A DNA stretch of 64,000 bases. Source: Corallococcus carmarthensis. GTDB lineage: Bacteria; Myxococcota; Myxococcia; Myxococcales; Myxococcaceae. The notes below the pieces were generated by a model. The model searched no databases. It had not been told where the DNA came from and saw only the letters and a list, made by a program, of their open reading frames with translations. The number at the start of each line of letters is the position of its first letter. Position 1 is the first letter of the stretch. Below, one piece after another: positions 44,700-55,709 of the stretch. A program made the position numbers and the translations under genes. The DNA is taken from contig NZ_RAWE01000017.1 of NCBI RefSeq assembly GCF_003611695.1, forward strand, positions 1-64,000. The letters run 5' to 3'.

Positions 44700-45824
44700 T
44701 CAGAAGTGGTATGCGATGCCGGCGTTGACATCCAGGTTGAGGCCGTCGCCCGCGCCGTCGTCCGCGAGCCCCAGCACCGCCTGCGCGATGTTCGTCCCCA
44801 GCTCCAACTGGAAGCCCACGTGGCCCACCAGCAGGTACTCCAACCCCACGAACCCGACCACGGACGGCAGCGGGCCCGTGTTCTGGAAGATGCCGTAGTC
44901 GCCAAACGACAGCTGCACGCCCAGGCCGAAGCCCCAGTAGGGCCGCAGCGACGTCTCCAGGCGGTGGTAGTGCCGCGCCCCCACGATGCTGGGCAGCACG
45001 TTGAGCTTGCCCTCGTCGGTGCCGCCAGCTTGCACCAGCGTGAAGCCCACCTGGACGAAGCCCTGCCACTCCGGGTGGAACCAGTACCCCACCTCCAGGT
45101 CCAGGCCCGGGTTCAACGACGACAGCTTCTCGATGAAGCTGTTGTTGAAGCGCAGCCCCATCGTCAGCCCGCCGCCCGGCGACGGCGCGATCGCGCCGCC
45201 AAACAGCGGCCGGGCCGTGACGGTTGAACCGGGCGACTCCAGGGCAATGCTCAGCTCGTCGGACACGGCGACGACCGTGCGCAGCAACTCGCCGTCCTCG
45301 TTGGCCTCCGCGCGCGGCTTGGCGATGGTGTGGCCATCGAGCGTGTCCACGAGGCTCGCGGTGAGGAGGTACTGGTCTCCGAACCGGTCCAGACGGCCCG
45401 TGAGGACGTAGCGCGCGCCTGTCAGCGAGGACAGCGCCTGGACGCAGTCGCCCTTCTCACACGGGGCGCCTCCCAGGAGCTGCTGCTGACGCTCGGGGGC
45501 GATGCGAGCCTGGAGCTCACGCTGGGACAGCACGCGCAGCCGGGGCGACTCCGCGATCCGGCCCGCGATGAGCGACGTGATGCCCGTCGCGGCGTCCTTC
45601 CCCGCCGCGTTGGCCTCCAGCGGCAGCACCGCCACCGTGAACGTCGGGGCTGGCGCCTCGGTCACGGAGGGCCGCGAGGGCTCAGCCTTCGCCTCGAAGA
45701 CCTCGGCCAGCGCCAGCTCCGGGGACGGCGAGGGAACGGCCGTCTCCTCCTGCGCGAGGGCAGGTGACGTCAGCGACACGAGGCATGCGACCAGGAGCCG
45801 GGGGAGGCGAGACACGCGCGACAC
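44700..45824 (-). CDS. TolB-like N-terminal domain with C-terminal outer-membrane barrel-like domain
   Basis: The 374-residue product has a signal peptide ending SPALAQ. Residues about 62-190 resemble the TolB/CsgG-type N-terminal domain: FTVAVLPLEANAAGKDAATGITSLIAGRI, RLRVLSQRELQARI, GARYVLTGRLDRFGDQYLLTASLVD. Residues about 210-374 are an eight- to ten-strand beta-barrel-like region ending IAYHF, an outer-membrane type C-terminus. This domain pairing recurs in myxobacteria. It starts the run of genes leading to the toxin; the functional link is not shown by sequence. Confidence 0.75.
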   Translation of the reverse strand: MSRVSRLPRLLVACLVSLTSPALAQEETAVPSPSPELALAEVFEAKAEPSRPSVTEAPAPTFTVAVLPLEANAAGKDAATGITSLIAGRIAESPRLRVLSQRELQARIAPERQQQLLGGAPCEKGDCVQALSSLTGARYVLTGRLDRFGDQYLLTASLVDTLDGHTIAKPRAEANEDGELLRTVVAVSDELSIALESPGSTVTARPLFGGAIAPSPGGGLTMGLRFNNSFIEKLSSLNPGLDLEVGYWFHPEWQGFVQVGFTLVQAGGTDEGKLNVLPSIVGARHYHRLETSLRPYWGFGLGVQLSFGDYGIFQNTGPLPSVVGFVGLEYLLVGHVGFQLELGTNIAQAVLGLADDGAGDGLNLDVNAGIAYHF

Positions 45825-45878
45825 TCTACCCTCCTCCCGGCCCGCGCCCAGGGGCTCCGTGGCTGCTTCCCTGCCCGC

Positions 45879-46661
45879 TCAGGCCTGCTGGTTCAGCCTC
45901 GCCGTGACGAAACGCACCGCGGCACGGGGGCTGAACCGCAAGGAGAAGGCCGCCAGCCGGTTGAGGACGCCGTGCACCGCGACGACCTGGCCCTTCATCA
46001 TCGCCGAGTAGGCATGGCCCGCCACCTCGGGCGCTTCCGCCACGCCCGACCGCTTGAACAGGCGCGACTCCGCGTTGCCCGCGCGCGCGGTGAACTCCGT
46101 CTTCGTGGCACCGGGGCAATGGCAGGTCACCGTCACGCCCGTGCCCTCCAGTTCGAACGCGAGCGCCTCCGTGAACGACAGCACGAACGCCTTCGTCGCG
46201 TAGTACGTGGCCATGTACGGTCCCGGCTGGAAACCCGCCGTGGACGCGATGTTGAGGATGCGCCCCTGCTTGCGCTCGCGCATGGGCCGCGCGAACAGGT
46301 ACGAGAGCTTCAGCAGCGCGGTGCAGTTGACCTCCACCATCTCCGCCTCGCGCCCCAGGTCCTGATCGAGGAATGCCCCGGAGGATCCGAACCCCGCGTT
46401 GTTGACGAGGAAGTCCACCGCGAGCCCCAGCTCCTGCACGCGCGCGAAGAGCTGCTCGGGCGCGGAGGGCTGGCCCAGGTCCGCCGGCAGCACGTGAGCC
46501 TTCACGCCGTGCGCCTGCGCCAGCTTCGCGGCCAGGGCCTCCAGCTTCGCCACACCGCGCGCGACGAGGATGACGTCGTGTCCATCCTTCGCGAACTGCT
46601 CCGCGAACTCCACTCCGAGTCCCGCCGACGCGCCGGTGATGAGCGCCACTTTCCGCGACAT
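45879..46661 (-). CDS. Short-chain dehydrogenase/reductase
   Basis: The 260-residue product has the SDR signature: TGASAGLG (NAD(P) binding), NNAGFG, IASTAGF with the catalytic Ser, and YYATK with Tyr and Lys. It is cytoplasmic with no signal peptide. It is divergent from the acyl-CoA ligase at 46812 with 150 bases between starts. The substrate is unknown; SDRs of this type reduce ketones or oxidise alcohols. Confidence 0.9.
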   Translation of the reverse strand: MSRKVALITGASAGLGVEFAEQFAKDGHDVILVARGVAKLEALAAKLAQAHGVKAHVLPADLGQPSAPEQLFARVQELGLAVDFLVNNAGFGSSGAFLDQDLGREAEMVEVNCTALLKLSYLFARPMRERKQGRILNIASTAGFQPGPYMATYYATKAFVLSFTEALAFELEGTGVTVTCHCPGATKTEFTARAGNAESRLFKRSGVAEAPEVAGHAYSAMMKGQVVAVHGVLNRLAAFSLRFSPRAAVRFVTARLNQQA

Positions 46662-46811
46662 GGTGATGCCTCCCGGCAGCGATATAGCAGCACACCGGGG
46701 ACCCGCGCTCCGGTGGCCCCATCCAGTGGAAGAAGGCCCGCGCACAAAGCGGTTGCCCCTGAGGATGCGCGGCCATATTCGGAAGGGGACCCCGAGGACG
46801 TGGAGCCCGGC

Positions 46812-48341
46812 ATGGAGCGGATGGACACCCTCGAAGCACTGCTCGCACGCGGACGGACGGAGGATGTAGCGCTCGGTGCGCCCGGCAGGCAGGGCATGAC
46901 GTACGGCTCTCTGAGGGAACTCACCACGAAGGTCCGCGAGCAGTTGAATGCGTGGGGGCTGGGCCAGGGCGACCGCATCGCGCTGGTGCTGCCCAACGGT
47001 CCGGAGATGGCGGCGGCATTTCTCGCCGTGGCAGGTGCCGCGACGACCGCTCCGCTCAATCCCGCCTACCGCGCGGACGAGCTCACGTTCTACCTGGAGG
47101 ACCTCCAGGCCCGGGCCCTGGTCGTGCTCGAAGGAACGGAAGGACCGGCCCGCGAGGTCGCGCGTGCACGGGGCATCCCACTCATCGAACTGAGTCCAGA
47201 GCAGGAGGGACCGGGGGGGCACTTCACGCTCAAGGCCGGGCAGCCGCTTCCGGGCATGGCCCACCGTCCCGGGCCCGCCACCGCGGACGACGTCGCGCTG
47301 GTGCTGCACACTTCGGGCACGACAGCGCGACCGAAGCTCGTACCGCTGTCACATGCGAACCTCAGCGCGTCCGCGCGGCACATCGGCGCGCTGCTGGGCC
47401 TGGGGCCCACGGATGCGTGCCTCAACATCATGCCGCTGTTCCACATCCACGGGCTCGTGGCAGCGGTGCTGTCCAGCCTGGGCGCTGGAGGCCGCGTGGT
47501 GTGCACGCCGGGCTTCAATGCACTGCGCTTCTTCTCCTGGTTCGAGGAGGTCCGCCCCACCTGGTACACGGCCGTCCCCACCATGCATCAAGCGCTGGTG
47601 GAGCGCGCCCGCCGCAACCCGGACAGCCTGAAGGGCCACCGCCTGCGCTTCATCCGGTCCTCCTCCGCATCGCTGCCACCGCAGGTGATGGAGGAACTGG
47701 AGCGCATCTTCGGCGTGCCCGTCATCGAGAGCTACGGCATGACGGAGGCCGCGCACCAGATGGCCTCCAACCCGCTGCCACCGCGTCCCCGGTACGCGGG
47801 GTCGGTGGGGCTCGCCGCCGGGCCCGAGGTCGCCATCATGGACGACGTGGGCACGCTGCTGCCTCCGGGGGCGCTGGGCGAAGTGGTCATCCGCGGCCCC
47901 AACGTCATGACCGGCTACGTGAACAACCCCGAGGCCAACGCGCGCGCCTTCACCCATGGATGGTTCCGCACGGGCGACCAGGGCACGCTCGACGCGCAGG
48001 GATACCTGCGGCTCACGGGCAGGCTGAAGGAGCTGATCAATCGCGGCGGCGAGAAGGTGAGCCCGCTGGAGGTGGACACCGTGTTGCTGGATCATCCCGC
48101 CGTGCAGCAGGCCGTGACGTTCGCCCTGCCCCACGCGAAGCTCGGCGAGGACGTGGCCGCCGCCGTCGTCCCGCGCGAGGGCCACAGCCCCACCGAGCGC
48201 GAGCTGCGCGACTTCGTGGCCTCACGCATGGCGGACTTCAAGGTGCCCCGCCGCATCGTCTTCCTCTCGGAGCTGCCCAAAGGTCCCACCGGCAAGGTGC
48301 AGCGCATCGGGCTGGCGGAGCGGCTGGGGCTCACGTCATGA
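46812..48341 (+). CDS. AMP-dependent acyl-CoA synthetase/ligase
   Basis: The 509-residue product is an ANL-superfamily adenylating enzyme. Visible motifs are the P-loop-like LHTSGTTARPKLVPLSHANL, ESYGMTEAAHQMASNP (acyl-adenylate), YLRLTGRLKELINRGGEKVSP (hinge) and GPTGKVQR with the catalytic Lys. It is most similar in layout to oxalate- or short-chain-acid--CoA ligases, but the substrate is not settled by sequence. It is coupled to the ketopantoate-reductase-like gene by an ATGA overlap. Confidence 0.9.
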   Translation: MERMDTLEALLARGRTEDVALGAPGRQGMTYGSLRELTTKVREQLNAWGLGQGDRIALVLPNGPEMAAAFLAVAGAATTAPLNPAYRADELTFYLEDLQARALVVLEGTEGPAREVARARGIPLIELSPEQEGPGGHFTLKAGQPLPGMAHRPGPATADDVALVLHTSGTTARPKLVPLSHANLSASARHIGALLGLGPTDACLNIMPLFHIHGLVAAVLSSLGAGGRVVCTPGFNALRFFSWFEEVRPTWYTAVPTMHQALVERARRNPDSLKGHRLRFIRSSSASLPPQVMEELERIFGVPVIESYGMTEAAHQMASNPLPPRPRYAGSVGLAAGPEVAIMDDVGTLLPPGALGEVVIRGPNVMTGYVNNPEANARAFTHGWFRTGDQGTLDAQGYLRLTGRLKELINRGGEKVSPLEVDTVLLDHPAVQQAVTFALPHAKLGEDVAAAVVPREGHSPTERELRDFVASRMADFKVPRRIVFLSELPKGPTGKVQRIGLAERLGLTS

Positions 48342-49348
48342 GGATCGCCATCTTCGGCGCGGGCGCCATCGGCGGGTTCCTGGGCGTCAAGCTGCTCCAG
48401 GCCGGCGCGGACGTCACCTTCATCGCGCGAGGCGCCCACCTGGACGCGATGCGCACCCACGGCGTCACGCTCACCAGCGGCGGTGAGACGGTCACCGTGC
48501 GTCCGCATTGCACGGACTCTCCCGATGACGCGGGCCCGCAGGACTACGTCTTCCTCACGCTCAAGGCCCACGCCCTGCCCGCCGCGGCGCCGCAGATTGC
48601 GCGCCTGCTGGGCCCGGAGACGGCGCTCGTCACCGGCATCAACGGCGTGCCCTACTGGTACTTCCACGGACTCGAAGGCCCGTACGCGGGCCGCCACATC
48701 GAGAGCGTGGACCCTGGCGGCGTGCTCCTTCGCACGCTGCCTCCCGAGCGCGTCATCGCCACCGTGGTGTACCCGGCCGCGGAGGTCGTCTCTCCGGGCG
48801 TCATCGTGCACACGTACAACGACCGCGTGACGCTGGGCGAACCCGACGGCAGCAAGAGTCCGCGTGTGCAGGCCCTCTCGCAGCTCATGATGAAGGCCGG
48901 GCTCAAGTCCCCCGTGCGTCCCCGCATCCGTGACGAAATCTGGGTGAAGCTCTGGGGCAACCTCGCCTTCAACCCGCTGTCGGTGCTCACCGGCGCGACG
49001 CTCGACGTCCTCTCCCGACAGCCGGACCTGCGCGCCGTGGCCCGCGCGATGATGGTGGAGGCGCAGGCGGTAGCGGAGGTCCTGGGCACCCGCTTCCTCA
49101 TCGACGTGGACCAGCGCATCCAGGGCGCGGCCCAGGTCGGCGCGCACAAGACGTCCATGCTCCAGGATTTGGAGCGCGGCCGCCCCATGGAGATCGACGC
49201 GCTGCTGGGCGCAGTGGTGGAGCTGGGCCAGCTCGTGGGCAAGCCCATGCCCACCTGCGAAAACATCCTCGCCCTGGTGCGCGAGCGAGCCCGCCACGCC
49301 GGTGGCTACCCGCCCCGCGCGACACCCCCAGCTCCCGAAGCGACCTAA
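48338..49348 (+). CDS. 2-dehydropantoate 2-reductase family protein
   Basis: The 336-residue product has an N-terminal Rossmann motif (RIAIFGAGAIGGFLGVKL) and the ApbA/PanE C-terminal domain with RDEIWVKLWGNLAFNPLSVLTG (catalytic Lys) and HKTSMLQDLERGRPMEIDALLG. PanE reduces ketopantoate to pantoate for coenzyme A synthesis; paralogues act on other 2-keto acids. Coupling to an acyl-CoA ligase hints at a dedicated acid pathway, not proven. The stop codon shares bases with the stop of the convergent peptidase gene. Confidence 0.88.
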   Translation: MRIAIFGAGAIGGFLGVKLLQAGADVTFIARGAHLDAMRTHGVTLTSGGETVTVRPHCTDSPDDAGPQDYVFLTLKAHALPAAAPQIARLLGPETALVTGINGVPYWYFHGLEGPYAGRHIESVDPGGVLLRTLPPERVIATVVYPAAEVVSPGVIVHTYNDRVTLGEPDGSKSPRVQALSQLMMKAGLKSPVRPRIRDEIWVKLWGNLAFNPLSVLTGATLDVLSRQPDLRAVARAMMVEAQAVAEVLGTRFLIDVDQRIQGAAQVGAHKTSMLQDLERGRPMEIDALLGAVVELGQLVGKPMPTCENILALVRERARHAGGYPPRATPPAPEAT

Positions 49349-50268
49349 GGCGACGCAGGCGGCATCACGCCCAGGTACTCCAGCGGATCCACCGGCTTGC
49401 CGTCCACGCGCACCTCGAAGTGCACGTGCGGCCCGGATGTGCGGCCGGACTCGCCCACCGTGGCGATGACCTGGTCCCGCCGCACCTTCTGCCCGGTGCG
49501 CACGCGCAGGTCGCGGTTGTGCGCGTACAGCGTGATCAGCGGCGACGCGTGCTCCACGATGACGATGAGGCCATAGCCCTTCTGCTCGCCCGCGTAGAGG
49601 ACCGTGCCCTCCTGCGCCGTCTTGATGGGTGTGCCCGCGGGCGCCGCCAGGTCGATGCCATCGTGCGGCTCCTTGCCCTTCTTGCCGAAGCGGCCATACA
49701 GCACGCCGCGCAGCGGCCAGTCGAGCAGCCCCTGCGTCGCGAGCTTCGGACGCGACGGTGCGCCCGGACGCCCCGACACCACGCGCGCTCGCGGCGGGTC
49801 CTCGCGGCGCGTCACCACCGGCACCGAGCGGCGCGGCGTGGACACCGGCGCCTGGCCCGGCTTCGAGAGCACCAGCTCCGGCTCCTCGTCGGACAGCGGC
49901 CCCGGGTCGCCGTACTGCGGGGGCTCGCCGCCCGGGATCATCAGCTCCTTGCCCACCGACAGCTCGCGCGGATCCTTGATGCCGTTGGCCTGCGCCAGTT
50001 CCTCCACCGTGATGCCGTAGGTCTTGGCGATGCGGTACATCGTCTCGCCCGGGGCCACGCGGTGGCGCACCGCCACCAGTTCTGGCTCCTCGTGCGTGGG
50101 CCTCAGCGCGAACGACAGCGGCTTGCCGTCAGCCGTGGACGCGGGCAGCGCCGCGGTCTCCAGGTTCGAGGAGGAAGCGGCCTGGGTGCCCACGCAGCCG
50201 CTGAACAACGCGGCCGCGAGCAACACCCAGAGCGCCCTGCCCGCTCGGCTGGAGCCGCCCGGCCACAA
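49345..50268 (-). CDS. LysM/M23 peptidase lipoprotein (murein hydrolase-like)
   Basis: The 307-residue product has a lipoprotein signal (LLAAALFSGCVG), one LysM domain (HRVAPGETMYRIAKTYGITVEELAQANGI), a Pro-rich linker and a LytM/M23 domain with GRFG...HDGIDLAAPAGTP and HVHFEV (zinc ligands His-x3-Asp and HxH). It binds and cuts, or regulates cutting of, peptidoglycan, like NlpD. The TTG start at 50268 was inferred because no ATG/GTG fits and it lies two bases after the surE stop. It ends the eno-surE operon. Confidence 0.82.
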   Translation of the reverse strand: MWPGGSSRAGRALWVLLAAALFSGCVGTQAASSSNLETAALPASTADGKPLSFALRPTHEEPELVAVRHRVAPGETMYRIAKTYGITVEELAQANGIKDPRELSVGKELMIPGGEPPQYGDPGPLSDEEPELVLSKPGQAPVSTPRRSVPVVTRREDPPRARVVSGRPGAPSRPKLATQGLLDWPLRGVLYGRFGKKGKEPHDGIDLAAPAGTPIKTAQEGTVLYAGEQKGYGLIVIVEHASPLITLYAHNRDLRVRTGQKVRRDQVIATVGESGRTSGPHVHFEVRVDGKPVDPLEYLGVMPPASP

Positions 50269-50270
50269 CC

Positions 50271-51062
50271 TCAGGCACCGCCGTCCGAACCGTGCCGCTT
50301 GAAGCCCTGCAGGTTCCACCCCGACAGCTCCGGGATGCGAGGGTGGTCGGTCATCTCGAAGTGCAGCGGCGTCACCGACACGCGCTTCTCGTCGATGACG
50401 ATGTTGCAGTCGCTGCCCGGGATGTTCTCGTGCGCGTACTCCGTGCCGCCAATCCAGTAGTACTTGCGGCCGCGCGGGTCCTCCTTCTCCACGACGTTGT
50501 TGCCGTAGGAGTGCCGTCCCTGCCGGGTGATGACGTAGCCGTCCGGTTCCACGCCGCCGGGGATGTTCACGTTGAGGAGCATCCGGGGCGGCAGGGGCCG
50601 CGACAGCGCCTCCGTCACCAGCGCCCGCGCGAAGCGGCCCGCCGGCCCGAAGTCGAACGGCCCCCGCGTCACCAGGCTGAACGCGATGGCCGGAACGCCC
50701 AGGAACGCGGCCTCCATGGCCGCCGCCACCGTCCCGGAGTACATGACGTCGTCCGCCAGGTTCGCGCCGTGATTGATGCCGGAGACCATGAGCTGGGGAC
50801 GATTGTCCTTCAGCAGGTGGTTCACCGCCAGATACGAGCAATCCGTGGGGGTGCCATCCACGGCGAACCACCGCTCGCGCACCTCCTTGATGCGCAGCGG
50901 CCGGTGCAGGCTGATGGCATGGGAGGCGGCGCTCTGCTCGCGGTCAGGCGCCACCACCCACACCTCACCCAGCGGGCTCACCGCCTCCACGAGCGTCTGC
51001 AGCCCTTCGGAGAAGTATCCGTCGTCGTTGGAGACGAGGATGCGGGGACGCGAAGTGCTCAC
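50271..51062 (-). CDS. surE: 5'-nucleotidase SurE
   Basis: The 263-residue product begins with the metal site LVSNDDGYFSEGL and has APDREQSAASHAISLHRPL and VSGINHGANLADDVMYSGTVAAAMEA, all hallmarks of SurE, a survival phosphatase acting on nucleoside 5'-monophosphates. The GTG at 51062 gives the usual SurE N-terminus; an alternative GTG at 51068 overlaps the enolase stop. It is co-transcribed after eno and before the LysM peptidase. In enterobacteria surE is also near nlpD, so this order is conserved in spirit. Confidence 0.93.
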   Translation of the reverse strand: MSTSRPRILVSNDDGYFSEGLQTLVEAVSPLGEVWVVAPDREQSAASHAISLHRPLRIKEVRERWFAVDGTPTDCSYLAVNHLLKDNRPQLMVSGINHGANLADDVMYSGTVAAAMEAAFLGVPAIAFSLVTRGPFDFGPAGRFARALVTEALSRPLPPRMLLNVNIPGGVEPDGYVITRQGRHSYGNNVVEKEDPRGRKYYWIGGTEYAHENIPGSDCNIVIDEKRVSVTPLHFEMTDHPRIPELSGWNLQGFKRHGSDGGA

Positions 51063-51064
51063 GG

Positions 51065-52375
<1,311 letters not shown>

Positions 52376-52443
52376 CTACGAGGCACGGCCAGAACGGGCA
52401 AGCACGCTCGCATGTGCCGCCTGCTACAGTGTCCAGCCGCCGA

Positions 52444-53532
52444 ATGCCTCCTCCTCCCAAGCGCCGCGCCACGGGCCCCGACCCGCTTCCCGGTCAACGT
52501 GCCCGGGGTGCCCTCCTGGGGCTTGCCATTGGCAACGCCCTGGCCGTGCCCACGGCGGGGAGGCCCTTCTATGCACCGTCCTTCCCCCAGCTCGCCGAGG
52601 GGCCGTACCAGGGCATGCACGGAGGCGGCCCGTTTGACCTGCGCAAGGGACAGGTGACGGAGCCCACCCAGCTCGCGGTGGCCCTGGCCCTGAGCCTGCG
52701 CGACCTGAAGCGCTACGACGCGGGAGACGCGCTCAAGCGCTACCGGGCCTGGCAGTCCCACGCCATCTCCGTCACCGGGCACATGAAGGAGCTGTTCCAG
52801 GAGTGTGACGCGAGCCACCCGCCCCAGGTGAAGGACGCCGGCAAGCGCGTCTGGCAGAAGAACTTCCGCCGTCTGGCCCCCGCTGGCGCCCTGCCGCGCG
52901 TGGTGCCCCTGGGCGTGCACCTGGCGAAGGACTCCTTCGCCCTGGCCAAGGCGGCGCTGGAGGACACGGCCCTCACCCACTTCGACCCCCGCAGCCAGCT
53001 GGCCGGCGCGGGGCTGTGCGCCGCCGTCGCCAAGGCGGTGACGGGCGGTCCGAACCTGAAGGCCGCGGACCTGCTCCCCGCCGCGGAGGTGGGCATCTCC
53101 CTGGCGGCCGCCGCCCTGGGCAAACAGGAGAAGGACTACGTCCAGGAGGTGGCCCAGGCCGCCGCCCTCCTGCGCGAGGACCTGGCCCTGGCGGCCAAGG
53201 ACGACCCGCAGCTCTACGGCCCGGAGCTGCACATGCACCGGCCCGGCAATAACGCGGTGCGTGCCGCGTTCCGGCTGGCCTTCTGGGAGCTGCTCCACGT
53301 CCCCACGGCGGAAGCGGCGCTCCTGGACGTCATCCACCGGGGCGGCGACACGGAGATCCACGCCTCCGTCACCGGGGCGCTGGTGGGCGCCTTCCACGGC
53401 GAGGGCGCGCTGCCGGAGGAGTGGCGCGAGAAGGTCCTCCTGGCCCTGCAGCCCTACAATCCCCTCCAGAAGGGGACGGTGCTGTGGGAGGTCTACCACC
53501 CCCGGCACCTGCTGCTGCTGGCCCCGGCCTAG
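52444..53532 (+). CDS. ADP-ribosylglycohydrolase-family protein with altered metal site
   Basis: The 362-residue product has the ADP-ribosylglycohydrolase fold: an opening ARGALLGLAIGNALAVP in place of the usual GxLxGxAxGDALG, a threonine-helix region (TEPTQLAVALALSL) and a C-terminal RGGDTEIHASVTGALVGAFHG in place of GGDTDxxAAIxGAxxGA. The key Asp of the first motif is Asn and the second Asp of the last is Glu. These residues bind magnesium in active enzymes, so this copy may be inactive or altered in specificity. The ATG at 52444 was preferred over an upstream one 30 bases earlier. Confidence 0.8.
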   Translation: MPPPPKRRATGPDPLPGQRARGALLGLAIGNALAVPTAGRPFYAPSFPQLAEGPYQGMHGGGPFDLRKGQVTEPTQLAVALALSLRDLKRYDAGDALKRYRAWQSHAISVTGHMKELFQECDASHPPQVKDAGKRVWQKNFRRLAPAGALPRVVPLGVHLAKDSFALAKAALEDTALTHFDPRSQLAGAGLCAAVAKAVTGGPNLKAADLLPAAEVGISLAAAALGKQEKDYVQEVAQAAALLREDLALAAKDDPQLYGPELHMHRPGNNAVRAAFRLAFWELLHVPTAEAALLDVIHRGGDTEIHASVTGALVGAFHGEGALPEEWREKVLLALQPYNPLQKGTVLWEVYHPRHLLLLAPA

Positions 53533-53646
53533 GGCCCATCCCAGGCCCCGCAAATGCGAAGCCCGCGGGAGCCGCCCGGTGAGGGACGGCCCGGCCGCGG
53601 GCCCCGGGACACGCCGTGGCTCCGGGGCCACGGGTGGGATGGGTCA

Positions 53647-53826
53647 TCAGCCGAGGAGGTCGATGACGACGACGCCTCGGGACGGCTTCTCTTCCTCGGT
53701 GTCCGTCCTCCGGTGGGGACGGTCATCGGGTGCAGGCAGTGGGAGCTCCACCACCGGCCGCTCGTAATCCTCGCGGCGGAGCCGCTCGCGGCGCTTGATT
53801 TCTTCAATGATGAACGCGTCGAGCAT
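53647..53826 (-). CDS. 59-residue conserved-looking small protein
   Basis: This frame was read by hand from the sequence. It encodes MLDAFIIEEIKRRERLRRE..., then PVVELPLPAPDDR, and ends PSRGVVVIDLLG. The charged amphipathic N-terminal helix, Pro-rich centre and hydrophobic end are unlike shadow frames, and the codon choice (third-position GC) fits coding DNA. No signal peptide. Function unknown. It stands alone, between the ADP-ribosylglycohydrolase-like gene and a 400-base non-coding stretch. Confidence 0.6.
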   Translation of the reverse strand: MLDAFIIEEIKRRERLRREDYERPVVELPLPAPDDRPHRRTDTEEEKPSRGVVVIDLLG

Positions 53827-54232
53827 GGGTTCGGTCTCTCCCTCAGCCTACGTACCCCGATGTACGCCCGCCGTCCCGCCCCCTTACCACTTCCACATCT
53901 CTTTGATGCAAATTAAGAACCCCGGTTTCTTTCTGGGGATGCTGCCCTGATTCTGCATGGCTGCTCGTCCAGCTCCCGACATCCGGGACAGGGCAACCGT
54001 GCCATGGATGTCAGGGGAGCGTCCGTGGACGTTCAAAATTCGCCTGATCCTAATGCGCCCGCCGCGCGCCGCAATACGACTCGCTTCAGGTGGCCCCCGT
54101 GCCCTCGCGCGGCACGGTTCCAGCCGAAAAGGGCCCGCCCGCCCTCCTGCTCCCTTGCACGGCACGGGCCGTACGGGATGACAGGCAGGCGGGCGGAAAC
54201 CTGACGCGAAATGTCAGTCGCCGGCGGAAACC
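53827..54232. other. Non-coding stretch with hairpins and a short direct repeat
   Basis: About 400 bases without a gene. It holds a perfect 7-bp hairpin CCGTGCC/GGCACGG (54097-54117) and the sequence GCGGAAACCT twice, near 54193 and 54229. A CCCC...GGGG hairpin near 53921-53940 surrounds a pyrimidine-rich loop. The end of the stretch may contain a terminator for the SRPBCC gene, whose stop is at 54233. No promoter was identified. Confidence 0.4.
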
Positions 54233-54658
54233 TCAGGGAGCTTCGGCGCGGCGCTTGAACGCCTCCAGCATCTTGGGGAGCTGGGTCTCCGTGAGGGTGT
54301 TGATGATGGCCTTGGGGATGAGGGCGCCCAGGGCCATCTCCACGTTGTAGGTCGCGCGGGTCTTCCCCTCGCCCTCGGGCTCCAGCGTCCAGCTGCCCTT
54401 GTTGTCCTTCATCACCTCACCCTCGACGAAGGTCCAGGACATGCGCTTGGGGCGCTCCTCGGTGACGCGGATGGTGTAGCGGATGCGCTTCACCACATCG
54501 ACCTCGTAGTGCACCTGGACGGTGTTCCCCTGGCGCTGCGAGGTGGAGACCTTCTTCACCTCCGGGAGGAACTCCGCGTAGCGGTCGTAGTTGGTGATGA
54601 TGTCGAAGACCTTCTCGACGGGGGCATTGATGGTGATGGTGCGCGTGGCGCCGGCCAT
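54233..54658 (-). CDS. SRPBCC (coenzyme-Q-binding/START-like) protein
   Basis: The 141-residue product has the SRPBCC helix-grip pattern: TRTITINAPVEKVFDIITNYDRYAEFLPEVKKV..., VHYEVDVVKRIRYTIRV, SWTLEPEGEGKTRATYNVEMALGALIP and a long C-terminal helix. It resembles the YfjG/COQ10-like ligand-binding proteins. It probably binds a hydrophobic ligand in the cytoplasm; the ligand is unknown. The ATG at 54658 was chosen over upstream starts as it begins the first strand. It lies 43 bases downstream of glpX on the same strand. Confidence 0.88.
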   Translation of the reverse strand: MAGATRTITINAPVEKVFDIITNYDRYAEFLPEVKKVSTSQRQGNTVQVHYEVDVVKRIRYTIRVTEERPKRMSWTFVEGEVMKDNKGSWTLEPEGEGKTRATYNVEMALGALIPKAIINTLTETQLPKMLEAFKRRAEAP

Positions 54659-54701
54659 GACGGTGTCTCCGGAGGCGTGAAGGACGAGGCTGGGGGACAG
54701 C

Positions 54702-55667
<966 letters not shown>

Positions 55668-55709
55668 TGTCGGGTGCTCCTCGTTCGGGAATTCGGGAAG
55701 GAAAAAAGG

